Origin: an uncultured Collinsella sp.
Lineage (GTDB): Bacteria; Actinomycetota; Coriobacteriia; Coriobacteriales; Coriobacteriaceae
Length of the DNA stretch: 20,306 bases
NCBI GenBank assembly: GCA_900552735.1
Contig: USBA01000011.1
Coordinates: 1-20,306, forward strand
Reading direction: 5' to 3'
The notes under the pieces were generated by a model that saw only the letters and a list, made by a program, of their open reading frames with translations, was not told the origin of the DNA and made no database searches. Shown in pieces: positions 13,112-20,306 of the stretch; position 1 is the first letter of the stretch; every line of letters starts with the position of its first letter. A program made the translations under genes and the position numbers.

Positions 13112-14473
13112 CTACAAAATAAATCGAAGGACGTCGGAACGAAGCATATAGACAAACAGCAGCGCAAAGAGCGCGATGCCGACATAGCTCACGATCGTCT
13201 GCACCTTAAGCGGCAACTCGCGACCGGCGACCTTTTGGATGATCTCGATAACCAGCTTTCCCCCGTCGAGCGGCGGAATGGGCAGCAGGTTCATAAAGCC
13301 CAGCGAAAACGAGATGAGCGCGGCAAACGTCAAGAACGTCGCAGGGCCGGCTGCCGCCGCCTGAGAAGACATGACGCTGATGCCCACAATCGAGGAGGAC
13401 TGATCGAGTATCTCCATCGTATGCTGCGGCTGCAGCAGGCGCAGCACGCCCTCAGCAGTCTGCTGAACATAGGAGAACGACAAGCGCGCCGACGTAATGG
13501 GGTCCAAATGGACCACTTGCGTGGAGGCATAAACGCCCAAACGCTCGTCCTCCTTGAGCGCAACAGAGGTCATAAATTTCTTGCCGTCGCGCTGGTACTC
13601 AATGGCGATATCGTCCTGACCGGCAGCCTTGCCGATGGCATCATACACATCCATCCAGCTGGAGCACGACACGCCATCGACACTAAGAATCGTGTCGCCG
13701 GCCTCGATACCCGCCTTGGCGGCTATCGAGCCTTCTTCGACCTGACCAATCACATTGCTATCGACCGGCACCGATACGCCGGCGATAGAGTAGATGCTCA
13801 TAAGCAGCAAAAAAGCCGTCAGGATATTGACGAGAATGCCCGCGAGCAGCATAAAGGCACGCTTGAGAAAACCCTGGCCCAGATAGGTATGCGAACGCTC
13901 CTGCTCAAGAAACTCCGAAGCGGCGACCGGCAGCTCCCACACATCGCCCTCGGCAGTCGCATGCTCTCGATCGAACCGACGGCCGTCAAAGGTGGTATAT
14001 CCTGCAGCGTCGCGCGGCAGCGTCTGGTACCTAACCGGATAGTAGCTGGGTGAAGGCTTCTCCCCTTCCTCGTACCAAGGCGCAATGGAACCCCAGCCCA
14101 AAAGGAAGGCACAAGCCTCGAGAACGTCCTCCTCGGGCAGCTCCAGCTCGACGGAAAGGTCTGCAACCGAAACGCGACCATGACGATAGATTGCCGCAAG
14201 CACACAGTCGGCGCACGAGACATCGGTCGGGTCCATACCGCAGATAGCGGCATAACCACCCAGCAGCAGCGGCGTCACGCCAAACTTGGTACCGATGCGA
14301 CGCGACGTATGATGAATGTCAAAGCGGCACGGCAGGCCCAAGAAAAACTCAGTGACGCGCACGCCGCACGCACGGGCCGCCAAAAAGTGGCCGCCCTCAT
14401 GCAGAAACACGAGGACGGATAGCATCAAAAGGCCCCAAAAGACCGAGGAGAGAACGCTCAGAACAGTATCCAT
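13112..14473 (-). CDS. rseP: RseP/site-2-type intramembrane zinc metalloprotease with a large inserted domain
   Basis: Membrane protease of the S2P family, which cleaves membrane-bound regulators or leftover signal peptides within the bilayer. The first membrane segment carries the zinc motif HEGGH (25-29). GVTPLLLGGY (65-74) is the membrane-associated loop, and FLKRAFMLLAGILVNILTAF (202-221) the second core segment. A PDZ domain lies at about 235-310 (VEEGSIAAKAGIEAGDTILS). NLLPIPPLDGG (395-405) gives the third zinc ligand, Asp403, and one more membrane segment ends the protein at 453 aa. Between 80 and 195 sits an insert of about 115 residues not found in ordinary RseP, where this loop is short; 85-131 looks like a winged helix. 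The ATG has only AGGA at 14 nt, so initiation may be weak or coupled to dxr, 23 nt upstream. The usual symbol is rseP/rasP. Confidence 0.92.
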   Translation of the reverse strand: MDTVLSVLSSVFWGLLMLSVLVFLHEGGHFLAARACGVRVTEFFLGLPCRFDIHHTSRRIGTKFGVTPLLLGGYAAICGMDPTDVSCADCVLAAIYRHGRVSVADLSVELELPEEDVLEACAFLLGWGSIAPWYEEGEKPSPSYYPVRYQTLPRDAAGYTTFDGRRFDREHATAEGDVWELPVAASEFLEQERSHTYLGQGFLKRAFMLLAGILVNILTAFLLLMSIYSIAGVSVPVDSNVIGQVEEGSIAAKAGIEAGDTILSVDGVSCSSWMDVYDAIGKAAGQDDIAIEYQRDGKKFMTSVALKEDERLGVYASTQVVHLDPITSARLSFSYVQQTAEGVLRLLQPQHTMEILDQSSSIVGISVMSSQAAAAGPATFLTFAALISFSLGFMNLLPIPPLDGGKLVIEIIQKVAGRELPLKVQTIVSYVGIALFALLFVYMLRSDVLRFIL

Positions 14474-14496
14474 AAAACGAAAAGCAATCCTAACGA

Positions 14497-15684
14497 TTAA
14501 GAGCGGGTTGCAGCGAGCACCTCGGCGGCCTTGGCGCGAGCCCACGTATCGACATCGCGAAGCTGGTCAAACGATGCGACCACCTGCGTATCGTGTGCGT
14601 CCATGCACGATTCCACGATACGGTCGATATCGGTAAACGTACAGGCATCGTGCAGGAAGGCATCGACGGCAACTTCGTTGGCGGCATTCAGCACACACGG
14701 CATGGTGCCGCCCGTTTTGCCCGCACGCTCGGCAAGCGCGAGGCAACGGAACGTCTCCATGTCGGCCGCATCGAAGGTAAGCTGCCCCAACTCACGAAAA
14801 TCGATTCGAGGCGCCGGAGTATCCCAACGCTCAGGATACGAAAAGGCAAACTGGATGGGAATGCGCATATCGGACGCACCGAGATGCGCCATCACGGAGC
14901 CGTCGGCAAACTCGACCATAGAATGAATCTTTGACTGACGCTGAACGACCACGTTGATAAAGTCTAGGTCGCAACCGAACAGATGCATCGCCTCGATACG
15001 CTCCAGGCCCTTGTTCATAAGAGTAGCGGAATCGATGGTGATCTTAGCGCCCATGGCCCACGTGGGATGTGCCAGCGCATCGGCGCGTGTCACGCGATTG
15101 AGCTCGTCGCGCGTACGGCCAAAGAACGGACCACCCGAGCAAGTGAGCCAAATGCAGTGAGCCTCGCGCGGATTCTCCCCCAGATAGCACTGGTAGATGG
15201 CAGAGTGCTCGGAATCAACCGGGATAAGCTGACCCGGCTGCGCCAACGGCATCAGCAGGTCGCCACCGACAACGAGGGACTCCTTGTTAGCAAGTGCAAG
15301 ACGCTTGTTCGAGGTCAGGGCAGCATGGCTCGCTTCGAGACCGGCGGCGCCCACAATAGCAACAAGCACACAGTCGACATCATCGCGACGTGCGAGCTCA
15401 CAAACCGCCTGCGCACCAACACCAAGCTCCGTGCCCTCGGGCAGCTCCTGCAGTACAGCGTCCGCACCGTGGGCAGCATCGGCCACGGCAACAGCCGGAA
15501 CCGAAAACTCACGGGCAAACGCAACGAGCTCAGCGGTACTGGAATTAACGGAAAGCGCCGTCACCTGCAGACGGTCGGCATGTTGACGGCAAACATCGAG
15601 CGCCTGGGTGCCGATAGAGCCTGTACAACCCAAAATTGCAACCCGCAGACGCCCATCGGGGCCGTACGTCGTTTGAAACGCCAT
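14497..15684 (-). CDS. dxr: 1-deoxy-D-xylulose 5-phosphate reductoisomerase
   Basis: Rearranges and reduces DXP to MEP with NADPH, the committed step of the non-mevalonate isoprenoid pathway and the target of fosmidomycin. The NADPH-binding loop is AILGCTGSIG (16-25). Further signatures are LANKESLVVGG, the metal-binding DSEHSAI from Asp157 and Glu159, and GGPFFGRTRDEL. A C-terminal four-helix domain ends in KAAEVLAATRS. ATG 15684-15682 shares a base with the cdsA stop (TAATG) and has GGAGG 8-9 nt upstream, giving 395 aa, typical for Dxr. The longer open frame upstream is only cdsA read in another frame. The gene feeds the same lipid branch as ispG and uppS in this operon. Confidence 0.97.
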   Translation of the reverse strand: MAFQTTYGPDGRLRVAILGCTGSIGTQALDVCRQHADRLQVTALSVNSSTAELVAFAREFSVPAVAVADAAHGADAVLQELPEGTELGVGAQAVCELARRDDVDCVLVAIVGAAGLEASHAALTSNKRLALANKESLVVGGDLLMPLAQPGQLIPVDSEHSAIYQCYLGENPREAHCIWLTCSGGPFFGRTRDELNRVTRADALAHPTWAMGAKITIDSATLMNKGLERIEAMHLFGCDLDFINVVVQRQSKIHSMVEFADGSVMAHLGASDMRIPIQFAFSYPERWDTPAPRIDFRELGQLTFDAADMETFRCLALAERAGKTGGTMPCVLNAANEVAVDAFLHDACTFTDIDRIVESCMDAHDTQVVASFDQLRDVDTWARAKAAEVLAATRS

Positions 15685-16559
15685 TACAGCACGCCTCCGA
15701 TCATCAAAAGCAGCTGCGCGGTAATGCAGCCAAAGATAAGCGAGTCGCTTCGGTCGAGCATGCCGCCGTGGCCAGGAATCAGATTGCCGGAATCCTTGAC
15801 GCCCACGCCACGCTTGATGCGTGACTCGATGAGGTCGCCGATAACGCCCAGGATGGACACGACCACGCCGCACAGCAGCGCATAGGGCAAGCTCAGCTTA
15901 TAGAAATGCGTCGCCCACAAAATGAGCCAGATGAGAACCGAGCCCAAGATGCCGCCGACAAAGCCCTCCCAGCTCTTTTTGGGAGAGATCTTGGGGACCA
16001 TCTTGTGCTTGCCGATACGGCTGCCCACGATGTAGGCAAACGAATCGGAGACCCAGAGAGACGCGCAAACACCCACCGAAAGCAGGGCGCCGGCAAAACC
16101 GGGCACGGCATCGCGCAGCAGCACGATGGCCGACAGCATAAAACCGGTGTAGATGGGACCCATGAGTGTCACAGCCACATCGGATATGCGGGTACGCGAC
16201 GAACAGACATACCAAATACCCACCGCAAGCATCAGAGCAAAAAGCAGGGCATTCAACAGCAGCGAGTCGCCCAACGCCGAGAGCGGAAAGAGCACGGCGG
16301 CAGCGATACCCAGGCGCTCATTGGCCACCTTGCCATCGAGCTTCGTCATGCGGAAAAACTCATAGCAGCACAGGCCGCTCATGACGGAGACGAAGATGGC
16401 AGTGGGAACGATACCCAAAACCAGGCAGAGAATAAATACGACAGCGTAGACGATACCTGCGGCGGCGCGGGTAATAAAGCCGGCCAACCACGAAGTCGCA
16501 GCCGCGCCGCTCTTGGCGGAAGGCGCCTTGGGAGTTGACGCCTTGGGACGATCGGACAC
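15684..16559 (-). CDS. cdsA: Phosphatidate cytidylyltransferase
   Basis: Makes CDP-diacylglycerol from CTP and phosphatidic acid, the precursor of all membrane phospholipids; an integral membrane enzyme. The 291-aa protein has a Lys/Pro/Ala-rich N-terminal tail of about 25 residues, then about eight hydrophobic segments. The family signature lies near the end: DSGNLIPGHGGMLDRSDS (256-273), with the metal-binding aspartates in LDRSDS. GTG 16559-16557 follows AGGAGG at 7 nt and begins 2 nt after the uppS stop. It overlaps dxr by one base. The tail is variable in the family and gives no functional clue. Confidence 0.96.
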   Translation of the reverse strand: MSDRPKASTPKAPSAKSGAAATSWLAGFITRAAAGIVYAVVFILCLVLGIVPTAIFVSVMSGLCCYEFFRMTKLDGKVANERLGIAAAVLFPLSALGDSLLLNALLFALMLAVGIWYVCSSRTRISDVAVTLMGPIYTGFMLSAIVLLRDAVPGFAGALLSVGVCASLWVSDSFAYIVGSRIGKHKMVPKISPKKSWEGFVGGILGSVLIWLILWATHFYKLSLPYALLCGVVVSILGVIGDLIESRIKRGVGVKDSGNLIPGHGGMLDRSDSLIFGCITAQLLLMIGGVL

Positions 16560-16561
16560 GA

Positions 16562-17356
16562 TTAAGCCTCCTCGGTCTTGCTCAGTCCACCAAACCTACG
16601 GTCGCGGCCCTGATAGGCCAAAATGGCGTCGACAAGGCCCCAACGATCAAAGTCGGGCCAATAGGTATCGGTGACATAAAACTCGGAATAGGCAACCTGC
16701 CACAGCAGATAGTTCGAAAGGCGAAGCTCGCCGGAGGTTCGAATCACAAGCTCCGGATCGGGTAGCCCAGCGGTATACAGGTGCGAAGCAACCATATCAT
16801 CGTCGATAGCGGCCGGATCGATCTTTCCGGCAGCGGCATCGAGCGCGATCTGACGGACAGCACGGGTGATCTCGGCACGGGCTCCGTAGTTGACGGCAAG
16901 TGCCAGCGTCATGCCGGTATGGTCGGCACACTCGGCAAGACCTCGCTCAAAGACATCGCGGGTCTTCTTGGGCAGTGCGGAAATATCGCCCAAAAAGACA
17001 ACGCGCACGTTTTCGCGCTTAAGCAGCGGCAGCTCATCGATAAACGTCTTAGCAAACAGATGCATTAAAACGTTGACCTCATGCTGCGGACGATTCCAGT
17101 TTTCGGTGGAAAACGCATAGGCCGAAAGGACGTCGACGCCCAAACGCACGCATGCGGTAATGATCTCGCGCAGGGAGACGATACCGGCCTTGTGTCCCTC
17201 GGTGCGGGCAAGACCGCGCGCCGTGGCCCAGCGACCGTTACCGTCCATGATGCACGAAATATGATGCGGAATCTTATTGAGGTCAAGGTCGGAAAAACCG
17301 ACGCCCGCAGGGGCGTCGGCAAAGTACTCGACCAGTTTTTTCTCGTCGTATTGCAC
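16562..17356 (-). CDS. uppS: Undecaprenyl diphosphate synthase (cis-prenyltransferase)
   Basis: Extends farnesyl diphosphate with isopentenyl units to C55 undecaprenyl diphosphate, the lipid carrier for peptidoglycan and other wall polymers. The catalytic Asp38 is in IMDGNGRWA (36-44), followed by RTEGHKAG. FSTENWNRP and RTSGELRLSN (206-215) give the diphosphate-binding arginines, and AYSEFYVTDTYWPDF closes the signature set. The RTSGE block has Leu where Gln is common (GELRLSN), an accepted variation. Length is 264 aa. GTG 17356-17354 has GGAG 7 nt upstream, placed inside the end of frr; the gap to frr is one base. The N-terminal 30 residues before the core are variable in the family. Confidence 0.97.
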   Translation of the reverse strand: MQYDEKKLVEYFADAPAGVGFSDLDLNKIPHHISCIMDGNGRWATARGLARTEGHKAGIVSLREIITACVRLGVDVLSAYAFSTENWNRPQHEVNVLMHLFAKTFIDELPLLKRENVRVVFLGDISALPKKTRDVFERGLAECADHTGMTLALAVNYGARAEITRAVRQIALDAAAGKIDPAAIDDDMVASHLYTAGLPDPELVIRTSGELRLSNYLLWQVAYSEFYVTDTYWPDFDRWGLVDAILAYQGRDRRFGGLSKTEEA

Positions 17357-17357
17357 C

Positions 17358-17894
17358 TTAGATCTCCATGACCTCGGCTTCTTTTTCCTTCAGAAGCTCC
17401 TCAACCTTGGCAACATACTCATCGGTATACTTCTGGACCTTGGCCTGCTCGCGACGGACATCGTCCTCGGTGAGCTCTTCGTCGCGCTCGAGCTTGTTGT
17501 TAAAGTCGCGACGGATGTTGCGAATGGAGACCTTGGCCTGCTCGGCATACTCGCGGCACTCCTTGACGAGCTCGCGACGACGCTCCTCGGTGGGAGCCGG
17601 GAACGGCAGGCGCACGACGGTACCGTCAGAGTTGGGAGTAATGCCCAGATCGGAAGCGCTGATAGCCTTCACGATTGCGTTGACGAGCGCCTTGTCCCAG
17701 GGCTCGATAAGCAGCATGTGAGCCTCGGGGGTCTTAACGGCGGCAACCTGGGTAACCGGCGTGGGAACACCGTAGTAATCGACCGAAATGTCGGACAGAA
17801 TGTTAGCGTTGGCGCGGCCCGTGCGAACCTTGGAGAAGTTGTGCTTGAGGGACTCGAGCGACTTGTCCATATGGGCGGTGATGTTCTCTGCCAT
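17358..17894 (-). CDS. frr: Ribosome recycling factor
   Basis: With EF-G, splits post-termination ribosomes. The 178-aa protein is slightly short compared with the usual 185 but complete. It starts MAENITAHMDKSLESLKHNF and has the KVRTGRANANIL helix, the small beta domain around YYGVPTPVTQVA, and the C-terminal helices with RRELVKECREYAEQAKVSIR and DDVRREQAKVQKYTDEYV. ATG 17894 follows AGGAGG at about 7 nt. It starts 2 nt after pyrH, the usual pyrH-frr arrangement. Confidence 0.98.
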   Translation of the reverse strand: MAENITAHMDKSLESLKHNFSKVRTGRANANILSDISVDYYGVPTPVTQVAAVKTPEAHMLLIEPWDKALVNAIVKAISASDLGITPNSDGTVVRLPFPAPTEERRRELVKECREYAEQAKVSIRNIRRDFNNKLERDEELTEDDVRREQAKVQKYTDEYVAKVEELLKEKEAEVMEI

Positions 17895-17896
17895 GC

Positions 17897-18619
17897 TTAA
17901 TCCTCCTGATAGACGAGCGTGCCGACGGGCTCACCCGAAAGCGCGCGCTTGACGGTGTCCTCGCCATCGATGTTGAGGACCAAAATCGGCATACGGTTAT
18001 CCTGGCACAGTGCCGTAGCCGTGGAATCCATAACCTGCAGACCGCGGACGAGAACCTCGTGATAGGTAATCTTGTCAAAACGGACGGCATCGGCACACTT
18101 GACGGGATCCTTGTCGTAGATGCCGTCAACCTTGGTGGCCTTAATCAGAATCTCGGCACCGATCTCGCAGGCACGAAGAGCCGCGGCGGTGTCAGTCGTA
18201 AAGTACGGATTGCCCGAACCGGCAGCGAAGATGACGACGTTGCCCTTGGACAGATGGTTGATAGCGCGGCGACGAATATAGGGCTCGCAGATCTCGTTCA
18301 TCTGGATAGCGCTCATCACGCGGCAGGGAACATCGTTGTGCTCGAAGGCATCCTGCAGGGCGAGCGCATTCATTACGGTTGCAAGCATGCCCATGTAGTC
18401 GGCCTGGGCGCGATCCATGCCACCGGCAGCGCCGGCCATGCCACGGAAAATGTTGCCGCCGCCGACAACGACGCCGACCTCATGGCCAACGGCGAGCAGC
18501 TCCTTGACCTGCTTGGCAAGATGGTCGGTAACCTTGGGGTCGATGCCATATTGGCCGTCGCCCATCAGTGCTTCGCCGGAAAGCTTAAGAAGCACGCGTT
18601 TATATCGGATGTCGGACAA
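17897..18619 (-). CDS. pyrH: UMP kinase (uridylate kinase)
   Basis: Phosphorylates UMP to UDP with ATP, linking the pyr operon at the left of the window to nucleotide pools. The amino acid kinase fold shows KLSGEAL (12-18), VVGGGNIFRG (51-60), the family's AAGSGNPYFTTDTAA (132-146) and VDGIYDKDP (164-172). Bacterial PyrH is a hexamer, usually activated by GTP and inhibited by UTP. It starts with TTG 18619-18617, with AGGAGG 6 nt upstream; no ATG is available near that site. Length is 240 aa. It is the first gene of its operon, about 30 nt behind its own promoter candidate and downstream of the tsf terminator. Confidence 0.97.
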   Translation of the reverse strand: MSDIRYKRVLLKLSGEALMGDGQYGIDPKVTDHLAKQVKELLAVGHEVGVVVGGGNIFRGMAGAAGGMDRAQADYMGMLATVMNALALQDAFEHNDVPCRVMSAIQMNEICEPYIRRRAINHLSKGNVVIFAAGSGNPYFTTDTAAALRACEIGAEILIKATKVDGIYDKDPVKCADAVRFDKITYHEVLVRGLQVMDSTATALCQDNRMPILVLNIDGEDTVKRALSGEPVGTLVYQED

Positions 18620-18648
18620 AGCGATCCTCCTTTAATTAGACTCTCAAT

Positions 18649-18657
18649 ATGATAACA
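18649..18657 (-). promoter_or_regulatory. Candidate extended -10 promoter for the pyrH-proS operon
   Basis: On the minus strand TGTTATCAT (TG-n-TATCAT) lies 29 nt ahead of the pyrH TTG and just downstream of the tsf terminator. No good -35 box is seen at 16-18 nt. With the terminator just upstream, the eight-gene operon needs its own promoter here. Confidence 0.5.
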
Positions 18658-18678
18658 AAGGCTTAACGGGGAGCCATG

Positions 18679-18713
18679 AAAAAGCAGGCTGTGAGTAAAA
18701 CCCACAGCCTGCT
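18679..18713 (-). terminator. Intrinsic terminator of rpsB-tsf
   Basis: GCAGGCTGTG and CACAGCCTGC form a perfect 10-bp stem with a 9-nt loop. On the minus strand five T residues follow. It lies 23 nt beyond the tsf stop and separates rpsB-tsf from pyrH. Confidence 0.93.
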
Positions 18714-18736
18714 CATTACCAGCTACAAGAGCTTAT

Positions 18737-19606
18737 TTACTCGCCACGGACCAGACGGTCGAACGCAACGACGGTAATGGTGTCACCGAGCTCCTTGGAG
18801 ACCTGCTCAGCGTACTTCTTGATGGTGAGGGAGCTGTCCTTGATGAACTCCTGCTCGGTGAGCACGGACTGCTTGTAGAACTTCTCCAGACGGCCGACAG
18901 CCATCTTCTCCTGGATAGCCTCGGGCTTGCCGGACTCGGCAGCCTGAGCCATGTAGATCTGCTTCTCGTGCTCGACGGTCTCGGCCGGAACCTGATCGCG
19001 GGTAGCGCAGATCGGGGCGACGGCGGCAACCTGAAGGGCAACGTCGTGAGCGAAGGCCTTGAAGGACTCAGCCTGAGCGGTCTCGGCCTTCTCGAAAGCA
19101 AACTCGACGAGGACGCCGATCTTACCACCCATGTGGATGTAAGAAGCGAGCGCGCCGTTCTCGGCCTTGCGGGCAGCGAAGCGGGAAATCTTCATGTTCT
19201 CGCCCATGATGTGAATCATCTCGGTGAGCTCGGAGGAAACGGTCTCCTCGCCCATCGGCTTCTCGAGCAGAGCGTCGACGTCAGCCGGCTCGGTGGTGGC
19301 GACAACCTCAGCGACCTTGGAAGCAAAGCCGGTGAACTTGGCGTTGGAGCCGACGAAGTCGGTCTCGCAGGAGAGCTCGAGCAGAGCGCCGGTCTTGCCA
19401 TCCTCGGAGACGAACGCGGCGACAGCGCCCTCGTTGGTCTCACGGCCAGCCTTCTTGGCAGCCTTGGCGAGGCCGTTCTTGCGCAGAACGTCGACAGCGG
19501 CGTCCATGTCGCCGTCAGCCTCGACGAGAGCCTTCTTGCACTCCATCATCGGGGAGTCGGTCATCTCGCGGAGCTGCTTGACCATAGCGGCAGTAATCTG
19601 GGCCAT
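18737..19606 (-). CDS. tsf: Translation elongation factor Ts
   Basis: Nucleotide exchange factor for EF-Tu. The 289-aa protein starts MAQITAAMVKQLREMTDSPM with the UBA-like domain (1-55), including the signature TDSPMMECKKAL (16-27), then AGRETNEGAVAAF and the two core subdomains around SCETDFVGSNAKF and HVALQVAA-like sequence (HDVALQVAAVAP). ATG 19606-19604 is preferred over an ATG 15 bases upstream because AAGGA lies 6-7 nt before it and the family begins at MA-x-I. It is 45 nt downstream of rpsB with no terminator between them. Confidence 0.97.
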   Translation of the reverse strand: MAQITAAMVKQLREMTDSPMMECKKALVEADGDMDAAVDVLRKNGLAKAAKKAGRETNEGAVAAFVSEDGKTGALLELSCETDFVGSNAKFTGFASKVAEVVATTEPADVDALLEKPMGEETVSSELTEMIHIMGENMKISRFAARKAENGALASYIHMGGKIGVLVEFAFEKAETAQAESFKAFAHDVALQVAAVAPICATRDQVPAETVEHEKQIYMAQAAESGKPEAIQEKMAVGRLEKFYKQSVLTEQEFIKDSSLTIKKYAEQVSKELGDTITVVAFDRLVRGE

Positions 19607-19651
19607 TGTGGTTCCTTTCAAAGAGATGAAAAAGACTTAAATAGGACTGAT

Positions 19652-20306
19652 TTACTCGGCCTTGGGCTCAGCGGCCATCTCGGCCTCGGAGACCTGCTCC
19701 TTGCCGGAGCCAGCGAGGCAGGCGTCAGCCATGAGCTCGCACATAAGGGTGACAGCAGAGATAGCGTCATCGTTGCAGGGGATGCCGTACTCGACCTCGT
19801 CGGGATCGGAGTTGGTGTCGATCAGGGCGACGACGGGGATGTTCAGGCGCTGGGCCTCCTTGATGGCGTTCTCCTCGCGCTTGGTGTCGATGACGAAGAG
19901 AGCCTGGGGCAGACCCTTCATGTCGCGGGCGCCACCGAGGTTGGTCTGGAGCTTGGTGAGCTCCTTGCCGAGAACAGCCTGCTCCTTCTTGGGGAGCACT
20001 GCCATGCGGCCGTCCTCGACCATGGCCTCAAGCTCCTCCATGCGGTTGATGCGGGAGCGGATGGTGACGAAGTTGGTCAGCATGCCGCCGAGCCAACGCT
20101 GGTTGATGTAAGGCATGTTGGCGCGCTCAGCGGCGTTCTTAACGGCCTCCTGAGCCTGCTTCTTGGTGCCGACGAACAGCACGTTGCCGCCCTTGGCGAC
20201 GTTCTTGACGAAGGTGTAGGCCTGGTCGGCGTCGAGGATAGTCTGCTTGAGGTCGAGGATGTAGATGCCGTTGCGCTCACCGAAGATGAACGGCTTCATC
20301 TTGGGG
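19652..20306 (-). CDS. rpsB: 30S ribosomal protein S2, C-terminal part (5' end outside the window)
   Basis: Small-subunit protein S2. The visible 217 codons begin PKMKPFIFGERNGIYILDLK, which in complete S2 proteins follows a segment of about 35-40 residues (GHQTRRWNPKM...), so the gene runs past the right edge and the internal ATG at 20299 is not the start. Conserved stretches include KKQAQEAVKNAAERANMPYI, NQRWLGGMLTNF and VVALIDTNSDPDEVEYGIPC. A C-terminal tail, SEAEMAAEPKAE, is acidic and variable in the family. It is the promoter-proximal gene of the rpsB-tsf pair. Confidence 0.97.
   Translation of the reverse strand, partial: PKMKPFIFGERNGIYILDLKQTILDADQAYTFVKNVAKGGNVLFVGTKKQAQEAVKNAAERANMPYINQRWLGGMLTNFVTIRSRINRMEELEAMVEDGRMAVLPKKEQAVLGKELTKLQTNLGGARDMKGLPQALFVIDTKREENAIKEAQRLNIPVVALIDTNSDPDEVEYGIPCNDDAISAVTLMCELMADACLAGSGKEQVSEAEMAAEPKAE

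Noticed and set aside
11023..13122. A 699-codon open frame on the plus strand, opposite proS and ispG
   Set aside because: It lies wholly antisense to two recognised genes. Long antisense frames are expected where GC-rich codon bias removes stop codons, and its translation shows no recognisable domain and no ribosome site.
16712..16741. Leu instead of Gln in the RTSGEQRLSN block of UppS as a functional defect
   Set aside because: The arginines, the serine and the glutamate of the block are intact, and this position varies in active cis-prenyltransferases.

Overview
This window looks like core chromosome of a GC-rich, anaerobic, Gram-positive bacterium. My best guess is a gut actinobacterium of the class Coriobacteriia, close to Collinsella. 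This is inferred from gene content, a base composition that looks like roughly 60 % GC by eye, frequent GTG/TTG starts and strong AGGAGG-type ribosome binding sites; no database comparison was possible. NAD-linked PyrK/PyrD, a fermentative AdhE and the DXP isoprenoid route all fit an anaerobe. I see no phage, CRISPR array, tRNA, rRNA or complete insertion sequence.

Left block (1-5330, minus strand): a de novo pyrimidine operon transcribed in the order pyrR-pyrB-pyrC-pyrK-pyrD-pyrF. pyrF runs off the left edge. The first gene encodes the RNA-binding regulator PyrR. It is preceded by a leader of about 230 nt with a promoter candidate, several mutually exclusive hairpins and an intrinsic terminator, which is the architecture of a PyrR/UMP transcription attenuator.

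Middle block (5330-10264, mostly plus strand): rpmB (ribosomal protein L28) diverges from the pyr operon and ends at a strong terminator. Next come a short cluster of repeats and a 5'-truncated REP-associated tyrosine transposase (RAYT) remnant on the minus strand, bracketed by inverted copies of a 29-nt palindromic repeat. adhE (bifunctional acetaldehyde/alcohol dehydrogenase) follows, with a 12-bp perfect inverted repeat upstream, then a small APH-fold phosphotransferase gene of unknown substrate. Two back-to-back terminators at 10151-10264 close this block and the converging operon on its right.

Right block (10294-20306, minus strand): rpsB (partial) and tsf form one unit, ended by a terminator at 18679-18713. 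A tightly packed operon pyrH-frr-uppS-cdsA-dxr-rseP-ispG-proS then runs to the terminator at 10215-10264. It joins nucleotide supply (PyrH makes UDP), translation (Frr, ProS), isoprenoid precursors (Dxr, IspG), the undecaprenyl carrier (UppS), CDP-diacylglycerol (CdsA) and an intramembrane protease (RseP). Neighbours overlap or lie 0-23 nt apart.

Most of the window is conserved housekeeping sequence, and I do not see a clearly new multi-gene system. The points most worth a second look are the extra domain of about 115 residues (part of it winged-helix-like) inside the RseP-family protease, the layered RNA switch ahead of pyrR, the RAYT remnant with its inverted palindromic repeats, and the inverted repeat ahead of adhE.
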